A stretch of 64,000 nt of DNA from Legionella sp. MW5194 (GCF_016864235.1 NZ_CP045732.1:2480001-2544000), one strand, 5' to 3'; positions 12,411-21,137 are shown, counted from the first letter of the stretch. Numbers and translations: made by a program. Notes: generated from the sequence alone by a model not told the origin.

Positions 12411-13677
12411 ATGGCCACTTACAATGCTCCAAAACCTCGATACAGTGGTTTGACCTGGGTTAAGTTTATTGCTGCCCGTCTTCTGTTCCCTCCTGTTCTT
12501 TTGTGGGACCCATTAAAATACGGAATTAATAAGGCTCTGGGTGAATGGGTTAGTACAATAGTACTGCCCGCTCAAAATATGAAATTTTCGCAGACATTGG
12601 TGACGGATGAGAATGTTAGTCACTATAACTATAATGATAACGATATCAAGCTCACCTGTAAAAAGCATACGGTCATTACTCATGATAACGCCCAGTTAGA
12701 TACGTTTGAAATAAAGCATAATGCTCAGAAAGACACTGCTCCTCAATACCAGAAGTACATTATTAATCTCTTAGGAAATGGGATGTGTTATGAAGAAATC
12801 ATTGGCGAAATGCGGGAAGATGCCCAAGCGCTTCAAGCGAATGTTGTCGGCTTTAATCTTCGCGGTGTGAGACAAAGCCAGGGCAAGCCCAAGTCAAAAA
12901 ATGATTTGGTAACCGATGGCATTGCCCAGGTCCAACGGCTGTTGGATCAGGGTGTTTCACCCCAAAACATTACCCTGAAAGGTCATTCTCTGGGTGCAGG
13001 CATCGCCTCTTTGGTAGCCCAACATTTTCATCAACTGGGGCAACCCATCAACGTGTTCAATAGCCGTTCGTTTTCGTCCATTACCAATTTTGTCATAGGG
13101 CAACTCCGTTTAAAACGGGATGAAAGTGGTAACGCAGAATGGTCATACCGAGACCACGGGTATGAAGGTAGCGGGATGGTTTGCTAAACCTTTCATTAAA
13201 TTTGGCATTGCTTTGGTTAAATGGGAAATGGATGCGGGGAGTGCGTTCAAAAGCATTCCTGAAGCGTACAAAGATTATATCGTTGTGAGAACGCGAAAAG
13301 GAAAAGACAAACGCGATAAAAGTATCGACGATACGGTGATTCCTCATTACGCATCCATCCATAAAGAGTTGAGTGCAGAACGCCGCAAGAAAAAAGTCGA
13401 GATTGATAAAGAAATTGAAAACCTCGATACCCTTATTGAGACAAGCGATCCACTCGCCAAGCCAGGGTTGATCAGTGCAAAAGAAGGGTTGGTTGAAGCC
13501 AGAGAACGGATTAAAAGTGATCGGAAAATGGAGACTTCCCCACGTCAAAATGGTCATAATGCAGGATGGGATGATTTGACAAATCGCTCAGGTAAAACAG
13601 CAACGACTTTTTTTAGAGAGTTTGTTGAACGCACGACAAAAGATCATGCTGTAAAGCCTGTATCACTTCAACATTAA
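12411..13677 (+). pseudogene. SidB/Sdb-family alpha/beta-hydrolase-fold effector, frameshifted
   Basis: Two consecutive reading frames (12411-13187 and the frame ending at 13677) form one gene of about 421 residues once one base is removed. The first part has an alpha/beta-hydrolase nucleophile elbow GHSLGAG (Ser193). The second carries the continuation GWFAKPFIKFG...KWEMDAGSAFKSIPEAYKDY...VIPHYASIH typical of Legionella SidB-like Dot/Icm substrates. Removing one A from the AAAA at 13112-13115 gives an uninterrupted frame reading ...GQLRLNGMKVVTQNGHTETTG.... The shift therefore separates the nucleophile from the probable Asp/His part of the triad, and the product as written is likely inactive. 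The upstream PmrA-like box is still present. Family assignment is from remembered motif patterns. Confidence 0.75.
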
Positions 13678-13741
13678 CCGATGGTCAGCATCCCCACCGT
13701 ACGAGCAGGGATGCTGTTTGATAAGCTCCGCTGCCGCTGAC

Positions 13742-14158
13742 TTATTTTGCAAACACTTTAAATCCCTTGCCCAGCTCACAGCGCATTTGAAATTCCCGGA
13801 TTTTGCTGTAGTCGGCAGCACGCAGCAGTGTGATTTTGACCGTGGCAGCGCCGCTGGCATGGATTTCAAACTTACTGTAACCGAACACTGCTTCGCCCGG
13901 CAAAGAAGGATCGTTGATAGTAAAATGCCGATCCGAGGCGGTGACTTTGCTGCCATTCACCAGCATGACCGCATTAGGAGTAATCGCGGTAGTAACATCG
14001 GCTGAAGGAATATCCGATTCGCAGGCATTTAATGCTGTTACAAAACTCAAGGCCTTCCCCTGCTTCACTGCCTCAGCCACCTCCGCAAAGGAAGACAAAT
14101 CCGAAGCCTCGGCAGAAAAAGCCAATAAGGCGGCAGCCAATCCTGTTGCTGTTTTCAT
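13742..14158 (-). CDS. VirK-family secreted protein
   Basis: 138 residues with a Sec signal peptide (MKTATGLAAALLAFSAEA, cleavage likely after SAEA or close to it), so periplasmic or exported. The mature part has the layout I associate with the VirK family: an early amphipathic helix (EVAEAVKQG), a Cys in NACES and a late Cys in QMRCELG that could pair, and beta-rich centre. The function of the family is not established. The start is supported by GGGAGA upstream. It lies 56 bases downstream of the protein kinase gene on the same strand and may be cotranscribed with it. Family call is moderate. Confidence 0.65.
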   Translation of the reverse strand: MKTATGLAAALLAFSAEASDLSSFAEVAEAVKQGKALSFVTALNACESDIPSADVTTAITPNAVMLVNGSKVTASDRHFTINDPSLPGEAVFGYSKFEIHASGAATVKITLLRAADYSKIREFQMRCELGKGFKVFAK

Positions 14159-14214
14159 AAGTCATTCTCCCTGTCACTTAAAGGGTCCTAGACTGCCAAA
14201 AAGCCGTAGTGCTG

Positions 14215-15708
14215 TCAAACATTGAAAGACGAATGCTGTTCCTGACAATGGGCGTCCTCGTCAAAGGGTTCAGGCGACACAGACGGGGTGTCCATTCCGG
14301 CAGAGGCACCTCGTTCAGATCCTTTTAATTCATTTAACAAATCTTTAACCATGGTTTTTCCAATCGTGGGCAATCCATTTAACAACGGAATAACCTCTGC
14401 TATTCCCAGCCTGTTTTCAGGGTAGGGATTTAACAGGCCGGCAATGATTTTACGCATCAGCAACGGGACATTGTTATTCACAAAGAGGTTTTGCAGTTCC
14501 TGTTTGATGCGCTGATGAAGCACATCCAGAAAGGAGGATAAATCCTTTGGAAAATGCAGTTCCCCACCCCAGTATATGACATTGCCCGGGTAGGCGGATC
14601 TCAACATATAATCCAGCGTTTGAGAGCCCTCCAGAAAGGCGGACAGAAGCATCCCCAAACGCCAGGCATCAATGGAGCGGCTGGCATTGACATCGCCGAG
14701 ATCGGTGTCCTTTTGGAATAATTCGGGTGCAAGCGGTTTCGATAATACCGAACTTTTATAACAATCCTGAAATCCATAATGGATAGCACAACCAAAATCC
14801 GTTAATAGCACCTCTGCCTTGCGGGTTAATAACACATTTTTAAGCTGGACATCGCGGTGATAAATCCCGCGTGCGTGCAGGGTCGATAAGGTGCTGGTTA
14901 ACTCCCTGGCAATGTAAATCAGCAGCAGGTTACTCATTTTCAAACGGAGATTCTGATGAGATGTCAAGCGGATTTCTGCCTGACAGCCTCGCTCTATCCA
15001 GGCGTCTTCAGTATGGGGATTAAAAAGCGAGGTTGGGCGCGACTCGCTGAATAATTTGATCAGGTTCTCAGGCAGTTCATATTCCGTGACGTTAATGTCG
15101 GGCGATGCTTTATTAAAGCCGACGACGGGGGTGTTTGACAATTTTACCGGGTTAGCTTGATAATCGCAGCTTAGCAGTTCAGCCTGCAGAAAATGGAGTA
15201 AAGGACAACGTCCTGGTTTATAGAGGCGCTCCGTGAGATTTTCAGCATCGCCCAAATCGGCAAGCGGCATGATGCTGACAATCACCTCGTCGCCCGTTTT
15301 ATCATTCACGAGAAAAGTTTCCACAGGAAAAATAACCCCCTCAACGCCCTGCAGGTGCTCAATCAAATGATTCTCAAGCTTGGCAATTTCCATGACATTA
15401 AATTTGGACGGAGCACCGCCATAGCCCTTTTTCATCTTTTTAATGACAAGATACCTGCCTTCTTGATCACAAACTAACCGAACCCGCCCAAATGATCCGC
15501 GCCCCAACTCCACCTTTCCCGTTTCTTCCAAGCCTGTCTGTCGGTGTAGCTGCCGCGCCTCTTCCGCATCGAGGGTGCCCATGAATTCATAACGCTTGCC
15601 GGCAGGCGTTATGAAACAGGTATGACGCATGCCGTCGTGCAGTCTTTTATCAAGACGCTCGCCTCGCTTAAGTGCGGGACAGGGCGTAAAAAATGTTCCT
15701 TTTTTCAT
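14215..15708 (-). CDS. Eukaryote-like Ser/Thr protein kinase, candidate effector
   Basis: About 497 residues from the ATG at 15708. An in-frame GTG at 15747 would add 13. A complete kinase core is visible: glycine loop GRGSFGRV (about 69-76), VAIK-type lysine in VIKKMKK, HRDVQLKN catalytic loop (about 284-290) and DFG (about 304). The stretch between the hinge and HRD is about 100 residues longer than in a minimal kinase, so the C-lobe start carries an insertion. There is no membrane segment. The C-terminal tail is acidic and polar (PEPFDEDAHCQEQ), compatible with a Dot/Icm signal. SD evidence does not settle the start. All catalytic residues are retained, so it is predicted active. The effector role is inference. 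Confidence 0.78.
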   Translation of the reverse strand: MKKGTFFTPCPALKRGERLDKRLHDGMRHTCFITPAGKRYEFMGTLDAEEARQLHRQTGLEETGKVELGRGSFGRVRLVCDQEGRYLVIKKMKKGYGGAPSKFNVMEIAKLENHLIEHLQGVEGVIFPVETFLVNDKTGDEVIVSIMPLADLGDAENLTERLYKPGRCPLLHFLQAELLSCDYQANPVKLSNTPVVGFNKASPDINVTEYELPENLIKLFSESRPTSLFNPHTEDAWIERGCQAEIRLTSHQNLRLKMSNLLLIYIARELTSTLSTLHARGIYHRDVQLKNVLLTRKAEVLLTDFGCAIHYGFQDCYKSSVLSKPLAPELFQKDTDLGDVNASRSIDAWRLGMLLSAFLEGSQTLDYMLRSAYPGNVIYWGGELHFPKDLSSFLDVLHQRIKQELQNLFVNNNVPLLMRKIIAGLLNPYPENRLGIAEVIPLLNGLPTIGKTMVKDLLNELKGSERGASAGMDTPSVSPEPFDEDAHCQEQHSSFNV

Positions 15709-15747
15709 TAAGCTTAACCATAAAACATGCCTCCATGGAAACCCCAC

Positions 15748-16170
15748 TTGGCAAGATAGAAACCATTATGATCAAGTTGTATCACTGTATTGATTGGATT
15801 TAAAGAGCCCGGGAACAAAAACTCTAAACAGGTTTTAAGTTTGCCTGCTTCCTGAGAAAGCATGTCTGCCTCCGTCGCAATACTGCGTTTAAAGGGGTCG
15901 AAATATTTGTTTAATAATTTCAGCGGAACGCCGAATTTTTTTATTAATCGAATAAAATTTTCCTTGCTTCTCTCTGTTTATACTGCTTTCCCAGTGATCT
16001 CAGTGCCATGGCATCCTGTTCCAGCTGGATTTATGCGTGCACTTTCAATTTTTCCTGTTTTTTACGTTATCGTAAAAAACGCGGTTCCTCACGTCATAAA
16101 GGAGATGATTCGGCAGCACACGCATTCACAGGCCAATAATCGTTGCCTCTGCCCATTACAAAGACTCTCA
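15748..16170. other. Gene-free stretch between the kinase and luxR-type genes
   Basis: About 420 bases. It should contain the promoter of the leftward kinase gene. The only long reading frame here (rightward, 15862-16218) has no SD, no recognisable composition and overlaps the end of the LuxR-type gene on the other strand, so I do not call it. I see no repeat or RNA structure that I can support. Confidence 0.5.
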
Positions 16171-16998
16171 TTAACAAATTTCAGCCTGCTGCAGTATTTG
16201 GATAATCTGATTTTTTGACAAGGTCCTTTTGAGTGACTCTTCCAGTTTATTTTTCATCTTAAGAAAATACCCTTCTACCGTTCGATGAGAAATATTGACC
16301 TCTTTTGCGATTTGCTTGGAGGTGTAGCCTTTAACCAACAGCGAGGCACATAAACCTTGTTTGCGGGTTAGGTAAAGATCCTGAGATTCATTGAATAGAA
16401 AGTACCGATCCACCCTGGTCTCTTCAAGAAATTGTGCTCGCGCTTTATCAGAGAGACTGAGGTAATTGATTTTGTTGGGACTGATGGATTGCTGCTCAGG
16501 GAGTATTATTCGATTTTTAGACGCTTCATCAATTAGTGGTTTTGCCTTATCGTTAAAGTAATGGATGAATCGTTGTAATAAGTCTATGTTGGCGATGTAA
16601 AAATTATTCATGCCGTATTGTGCGGGTGTGGAAGCAAAAATATAGATGTAAGTGGCCTTGGCGGTTTTAGACACAAAACTGATGCCGTTATCAATATTAA
16701 AATCCCTGCCCTGGAAATAAGCCGGATCCTTCTTATCCAACTCCGTCCACAAATAGAACCCCTTGGGTAAAAGATGTTCTATATTTACAATGCTGGAGGA
16801 TTGAAACAGGGCATTTTCATAGAAATGCTTAATCCATGGCGCATGACTCGCCAGCAATTCACGCGAGCAGTCGTCATTGTAAACTTTAATGTAATTAAAA
16901 TACGATACGCCTAACAATTTAAGGGCTGGACTACAAATTTCTTGTACATTATGTGCACTTTGCAACGCATGATGCCGCTCTAAATTGATCCCCTTCAT
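16171..16998 (-). CDS. LuxR-family transcriptional regulator
   Basis: 275 residues. The C-terminal 65 residues form a GerE/LuxR helix-turn-helix: LTRKQGLCASLLVKGYTSKQIAKEV, then NISHRTVEGYFLKMKNKL as recognition helix. The N-terminal 200 residues are a possible sensory domain that I cannot assign, with no receiver (no phospho-Asp pattern) and no clear autoinducer-binding signature. GGAAG precedes the ATG. It stands alone, divergent from the XRE-type gene across a 480-base AT-rich spacer. The target and signal are unknown. Legionella has several such solo LuxR proteins. Confidence 0.85.
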   Translation of the reverse strand: MKGINLERHHALQSAHNVQEICSPALKLLGVSYFNYIKVYNDDCSRELLASHAPWIKHFYENALFQSSSIVNIEHLLPKGFYLWTELDKKDPAYFQGRDFNIDNGISFVSKTAKATYIYIFASTPAQYGMNNFYIANIDLLQRFIHYFNDKAKPLIDEASKNRIILPEQQSISPNKINYLSLSDKARAQFLEETRVDRYFLFNESQDLYLTRKQGLCASLLVKGYTSKQIAKEVNISHRTVEGYFLKMKNKLEESLKRTLSKNQIIQILQQAEIC

Positions 16999-17481
16999 AT
17001 ATCTTCCTATTTTACAGATTAAGTCATTTGGATAACGATGAAATCTAACGTCTATTCATGAAGTGCCACTCCACTATAGAAGCTCGACCCTATTTTTATC
17101 ATCTACTTGCTCCCTGCAGTCTTAGGACCTTGTTGAGGCAACTGGCCTTTGGAGCTGTGTATTAGCCATTTACCGTAAGTTTTGAAATCAAACGTATACT
17201 GAATTCAATAAAGATAAACTCTCCATGTTATGAAGAGGGGATAATTCCCAAACCGGCCAATTACACAAAAGTAAAGTAATGTTAAATTTTTTTACTTTAA
17301 AGTAAACTATAAGGTAATTTTTGTTTTTACGAAGTAGAAAATATAATTAAATAGTTCATAAGTATTATTATTGATCTAATTAGTGAAATAATAGTAAATA
17401 AATATTACGTGAGGTCTATAATGCTTTTCAGAAAGAGTCTCTTATGCAAGAATAACCAGTTTAAAAGCCTTCACTACTTAT
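16999..17481. other. AT-rich divergent intergenic region
   Basis: Long spacer between the leftward LuxR-type gene and the rightward XRE-type gene. Base composition changes sharply to AT-rich from about 17200 onward. It holds the 16-base palindrome described separately and a perfect TATAAT at 17417-17422, about 60 bases before the XRE start, which is the best -10 for that gene. I cannot match a convincing -35. No coding sequence is supported here. Confidence 0.5.
17268..17306. promoter_or_regulatory. Candidate operator: perfect 16-base palindrome plus upstream half-site
   Basis: TTTACTTTAAAGTAAA at 17291-17306 is a perfect palindrome. The half-site AAAGTAAA also occurs at 17268-17275, 31 bases before the same octamer in the palindrome, close to three helical turns. 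The position, upstream of a gene for an XRE/S24-like repressor, suggests an autoregulatory operator. The binding protein is inferred. Confidence 0.5.
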
Positions 17482-18141
17482 ATGACTAATACCCTAAAGG
17501 ATAAAAATAAATCTTCACAGTCAAATTTTTTATCTAAAAATTTATCTAAACTCTTAGATTCACACCAAGTATCAGAATATGACTTAGCTAAAAATTTAAA
17601 CATCCCTTACAACACAATTAATAGAATCATTAATGGAACCACTACTGATCCAAGGCTTTCTACACTTCAACAAATTGCTGATTTTTTTGGGGTAAACCTC
17701 GATTTTCTGGTTGGTACAAATGAACAAAGTAAAAATATTTCTATTCCACTTATGTCTTGGGATTTTGTTTCGAAACCAAATTTCACCCTGGCTTTCGATA
17801 AAATCACATGGGAAAAATGGGTTCCGGTAGGTAATCTACTTGATAATATTCATTCAACTGATCTCATATTTGCTCTTGAAAGCACCAAATCAATGCATAC
17901 AAGATTCCCAGTAGGTACTTTATTTGTTCTACAAACGAACCTACTACCTATCGATGGAGACTTGGTTTTAATCAAATTCAAGACAGATAATTCAATCTCG
18001 TTACGGGAACTAACCATAGACTCACCTAATTGGTTACTTAATCCAATTGTAACTGGTTCTCAATTGCTTACATTTAATCAGATGGAACATGAAATTATTG
18101 CTATAGTCATTCTGACACTCACTCAGACAAGAACAATTTAA
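17482..18141 (+). CDS. XRE-family repressor with S24/LexA-like C-terminal domain
   Basis: 219 residues. N-terminal Cro/C1-type helix-turn-helix at about 18-75 (YDLAKNLNIPYNTINRIINGTTTDPRLSTLQQIADFF). The C-terminal half resembles the S24 peptidase-like oligomerisation domain of phage repressors (ALESTKSMHTRFPVGTLFVL, PIDGDLVLIKF). The usual catalytic Ser environment is partly there (KSM), but the Lys that normally lies near the xxRxL strand appears as Arg (LRELTID), so autocleavage is doubtful. Codon use is AT-rich like the two genes after it. It converges on and overlaps by 4 bases the TIM-barrel gene. Such regulators commonly mark mobile or acquired segments. Confidence 0.85.
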   Translation: MTNTLKDKNKSSQSNFLSKNLSKLLDSHQVSEYDLAKNLNIPYNTINRIINGTTTDPRLSTLQQIADFFGVNLDFLVGTNEQSKNISIPLMSWDFVSKPNFTLAFDKITWEKWVPVGNLLDNIHSTDLIFALESTKSMHTRFPVGTLFVLQTNLLPIDGDLVLIKFKTDNSISLRELTIDSPNWLLNPIVTGSQLLTFNQMEHEIIAIVILTLTQTRTI

Positions 18142-19115
18142 TAAAACTTACAACTGTTTTCTTGTTTGGATTCAATTAACTTTTGCGGATTGGTTTCGGT
18201 CATAAAAATGCTCTTCTTCGGGCCCAAAAATTGAATGATTCCGTCTATAGTCATATTTTCTACAGCTTCAATTTGTTGGTATAAAAGATTTATTTGATCT
18301 TCAAGAGGCTCCAGGGGATTAAAAGAAAACCCGCCGGTGGGCATAAACCATAATGTGTGACCTAAACTCATGTATTTTTCAAGACGTTGCTTAATAGAGC
18401 CGATCCTTGAAGGTTCCAAGTTATAATCCCATTCAATGATTATTACATCTTTGGGAATTAATTGACCAAGGTTATCAAATGAATTTTCATATAACCATGG
18501 TATTGTGAAAGTTAGTTGCTGGCATTGAGGAAGCTCTTTCGAAATCAGTAAATGCAGTTCGCTTTGAAACTCTAGGTAACTTTCAATAAAAAACTCTCTA
18601 TGAAGTTCTACATTATTGGGATTTAATAACTTTTTATATCTAATAAAATATTTATCTTTACATTGAGTGCAACCACAAGGATATGCAGATTCAGGTGGAT
18701 GCAACGCGAGCCCATCAATGATATCTCCAAAAGTATGGACTAGCTCTGCTACTATATCTTTGGCATAAGCACGGGAAATTTCTTTATTATGACATAATAC
18801 GCCATATCCAACTTGAGCGGCCCCTTCTTTTTTTGCCATTTTTCCTTTCCGTATATGAGCAGGAAAAGGCACTAAAGTATCTTCAATCGATAAATCACTA
18901 AGTAATACTTCAATTTTTGATGACTCATTTAATTCAGCAAATTTTCCAGAATGTCCTGTTGTAGTCAATACAGCAATTATTTTTAGACCTCTTTCTTTAG
19001 CATATAGCAATAATTCACTTAAAAACTCTTTGTTACAATTTAAATGGGAAGGATCAACTAATTCCGGGTGAGATTTGCTTCTATAGGGTAATGTATGACC
19101 ATTGAGATAAATCAT
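18138..19115 (-). CDS. Glycosidase-like TIM-barrel protein with CxCxxC cluster (5' end frameshifted)
   Basis: The open part has 325 residues. The sequence runs as a TIM barrel of the glycoside-hydrolase type: MIYLNGH near the start, a long helix then GLKIIAVLTTTGHSGKF, later DIIDGLALHPPES, and VIIIEWDYNL. A CGCTQC cluster followed by a His 20 residues later could bind zinc. Coding similarity continues upstream of this start: the frame is open to about 19233, and one base removed from the CCCC at 19223-19226 connects it to an ATG at 19257 (MKTGYYIFLKWDYHPSTYKT...), giving about 372 residues. That ATG lies 9 bases after the corrected stop of the transporter gene, so the two formed an operon. 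Substrate unknown. The glycosidase call is fold-level inference. Confidence 0.6.
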   Translation of the reverse strand: MIYLNGHTLPYRSKSHPELVDPSHLNCNKEFLSELLLYAKERGLKIIAVLTTTGHSGKFAELNESSKIEVLLSDLSIEDTLVPFPAHIRKGKMAKKEGAAQVGYGVLCHNKEISRAYAKDIVAELVHTFGDIIDGLALHPPESAYPCGCTQCKDKYFIRYKKLLNPNNVELHREFFIESYLEFQSELHLLISKELPQCQQLTFTIPWLYENSFDNLGQLIPKDVIIIEWDYNLEPSRIGSIKQRLEKYMSLGHTLWFMPTGGFSFNPLEPLEDQINLLYQQIEAVENMTIDGIIQFLGPKKSIFMTETNPQKLIESKQENSCKFY

Positions 19116-19417
19116 TAAGGTATTAGAGTCTAACTCTATGATTTCATTTATAAATTTTTTCCAATCATCTAAATTCCATTCTGATACCCATTCTTTAGTT
19201 TTATAGGTAGAAGGATGGTAATCCCCATTTCAAAAAAATATAATAACCTGTTTTCATTATAAGACCTATTTTACTAACTTAAGGTAAAGTTTTTGTTTGG
19301 GTTTAAAATTTTTCACATTTAATTCAGGAGCACCAGATAAATAACCAATGTAAAGAGCCTGTGAGCTTGAAAATTTTCCTAGCATCAATTTATTTTTATA
19401 GATTTCTATTGGAGCCT

Positions 19418-20476
19418 TTAAAAATTCAATAATGTTTTTGTATCTTCAATTACCACCTTTTTATCTCTAGTAATTCCCAAAATATTTAACTCCCCAGACT
19501 GAAATATTAAATCTAAATCTCCTTCTCTTCCTTTGTCATCTTTGAACGTAAAAATATTTTCATTTCCATGAAATTGACCATAATAATATCCAATGTTAGC
19601 TGCATCTATAGGACCTAATTTATCAATGATTTCTCTATTATAAAACGCATGAAAAAGAGATATCTCTATAACCACTCTAGTTCCTTTATAATATATAATC
19701 GCCTTGCTTCTATCTGTGTCAATTTCTTCAAGAACATACATAAAACCTTTGGCATTCCAAGCCAACAAAAAGAGATTTTTTAATAGTCTAATTGGTCTTT
19801 TAAATTCCAATGCTGTTTTAGATGAGCTTCTTTTATGGGTTAAATTGTAAACTATTATTGATGCCGGCCAAATTGCTACAAATGAAATTATTGTTTTTAC
19901 AACAAAGCAACAGCCAATCATATAAATAAGATTATCCAGGCTTAGTTTGCTATAATTCGCTATAATCATAGAAATGCCGGTCACTAAAAATTCTCCTGCT
20001 GTCGAAGCAAGAAAACTCCTCACTGCAAAACATTTTCCTCCGGAAAATTCACTGAATTTACTTAATAAAACAATGTTTATTTTTGAGCCAATCCAAATAC
20101 TTATAGAACTAGCAAGAGCAAAATTTAAATATGGACTAAAGACCAAAGCATATAATTCTTTGTTTTGAAGAAAATAAGGTGCAGGAGTATGAATAACGAT
20201 ACAAGCATAGATAGCAAAAATAAATTGGCATACTATGCCATAACGAACTAGTTTTCCAGCAAGCTCACTACCGTAAATTTCAGTAATTATGTCGCTGATA
20301 ATGAACGAGATGGGGAAAATAAATATTCCCCCAGACTGAGTAAGAGAACCCAAACTTATATATCTATACCCTACTGCTAAATTGGCCAAAAGAGAAGTAA
20401 CGTAGAGTACGGATAATAAACTGATAACTGTATCTGGTCTTTCCTTAAATTTTATTTTTTTCATCAGCAATCTCAT
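19418..20476 (-). CDS. VUT/YhhQ-family queuosine precursor transporter-like protein with extra C-terminal domain (3' end frameshifted)
   Basis: Residues 1-220 match the VUT (DUF165, YhhQ) family of queuosine precursor transporters: several hydrophobic helices and the signature GGIFIFPISFIISDIITEIYG, with the acidic pair in SDIITE. The family normally ends near 220 residues. Here a soluble domain follows with strands such as AIIYYKGTRVVIEISLFHAFY. As written it stops at 19418, but a one-base deletion in the TTTTT at 19435-19439 (AAAAA on the coding strand) explains this: with one more base the frame runs on as ...DTKNIIEFLKAPIEIYKNK... to a stop at 19266, for about 403 residues. First gene of an AT-rich two-gene unit with the TIM-barrel protein. 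In-frame ATGs lie at 20476 and 20464, neither with a strong SD. Confidence 0.7.
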   Translation of the reverse strand: MRLLMKKIKFKERPDTVISLLSVLYVTSLLANLAVGYRYISLGSLTQSGGIFIFPISFIISDIITEIYGSELAGKLVRYGIVCQFIFAIYACIVIHTPAPYFLQNKELYALVFSPYLNFALASSISIWIGSKINIVLLSKFSEFSGGKCFAVRSFLASTAGEFLVTGISMIIANYSKLSLDNLIYMIGCCFVVKTIISFVAIWPASIIVYNLTHKRSSSKTALEFKRPIRLLKNLFLLAWNAKGFMYVLEEIDTDRSKAIIYYKGTRVVIEISLFHAFYNREIIDKLGPIDAANIGYYYGQFHGNENIFTFKDDKGREGDLDLIFQSGELNILGITRDKKVVIEDTKTLLNF

Positions 20477-21000
20477 AGACGAATTAAATATTCTCGTTTG
20501 ATATTCAATTAGCCATCTAATTGAATATCAATTTTAACTCACAGCATTAACAATTAATCCCATCTCTTAATACTGATATGAAAAGCCTGGGCACGAAGAA
20601 GCTTTCAAAATAATTCTCACACTGTTACCCCTGATATTGAGGGCTTAGACTCCTCGGAACGACAGGGCCCCATTACTATGCCATTGATTGAAGCTTGCTA
20701 TTGGTATCACATGACTGAATATCCATCGTAATCTCAGAATATCGAGTTTGTTAAACACGAGACAATGATAAATAAAAAGCCAATGTGGTAGGTATACCTC
20801 TCAGCGACAACTATGCCAACAGAGCTAAATTGATGATAAATCATACGAGAAGACCCTATTTAGAAGAGCTAATGATTGACCTAATAAAAATTTCCTGTCA
20901 GCAAAAAATACCTGCACCTTATACTGCATCAGGCCACACAAATAAAGCGAAATGTCCGCAATATTTTGCCTCCTCCCCCAACTCATGGTATCATCACGAA
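20477..21000. other. Gene-free stretch upstream of the SAM-II-like element
   Basis: About 520 bases between the leftward transporter gene and the riboswitch. Composition returns from AT-rich to the chromosomal average along this stretch, so the right edge of the acquired segment may lie here. A rightward 77-codon frame (20785-21018) runs into the riboswitch and looks non-coding. The metNIQ promoter should lie near its right end. I cannot identify a convincing pair of hexamers. Confidence 0.45.
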
Positions 21001-21001
21001 T

Positions 21002-21083
21002 CGCGCCGATTTGAATAACTCAGCTTGCGGGCGCTCAAAAGTTAAAGTAGTACTTCAATTTTTGTAAACACGGCTAAAGCGGG
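21002..21083 (+). promoter_or_regulatory. SAM-II-like riboswitch ahead of metNIQ
   Basis: An H-type pseudoknot with the SAM-II layout. P1 is GCGCC (21003-21007) with GGCGC (21030-21034). The P1 loop begins with GATTTG (21008-21013) and carries CAGCTTGC (21021-21028). The 3' segment GCTAAAGC (21073-21080) supplies AAGC to pair with GCTT at 21023-21026 as P2. GATTTG, GCTTGC and GCTAAAG are the conserved sequence blocks of this class. It is followed 57 bases later by metN, a methionine transporter gene, which fits a methionine/SAM signal. Predicted to lower metNIQ expression when S-adenosylmethionine is high. Confidence 0.75.
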
Positions 21084-21137
21084 CTTCAGTATACCCCCTT
21101 AGCATCCCCCGCTGCGCTATGTCGTTAGGTTATATAA

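Noticed and set aside
13109-13115. TTTAAAA slippery heptamer in frame in the SidB-like gene
   Set aside because: A -1 slip there leads to the wrong frame. The downstream part lies in the +1 frame, so an inserted base explains the break better.
15862-16218. Rightward 118-codon open frame
   Set aside because: No SD, no family resemblance, poor composition, and its end overlaps the LuxR-type gene on the other strand.
18600-18720. TGT-like zinc site in the TIM-barrel protein
   Set aside because: The CxCxxC matches tRNA-guanine transglycosylase spacing, but Cys-to-His distance and surrounding motifs differ, so I do not call it a TGT.
20785-21018. Rightward 77-codon open frame before metN
   Set aside because: It runs into the SAM-II-like element and has no SD or recognisable protein character.
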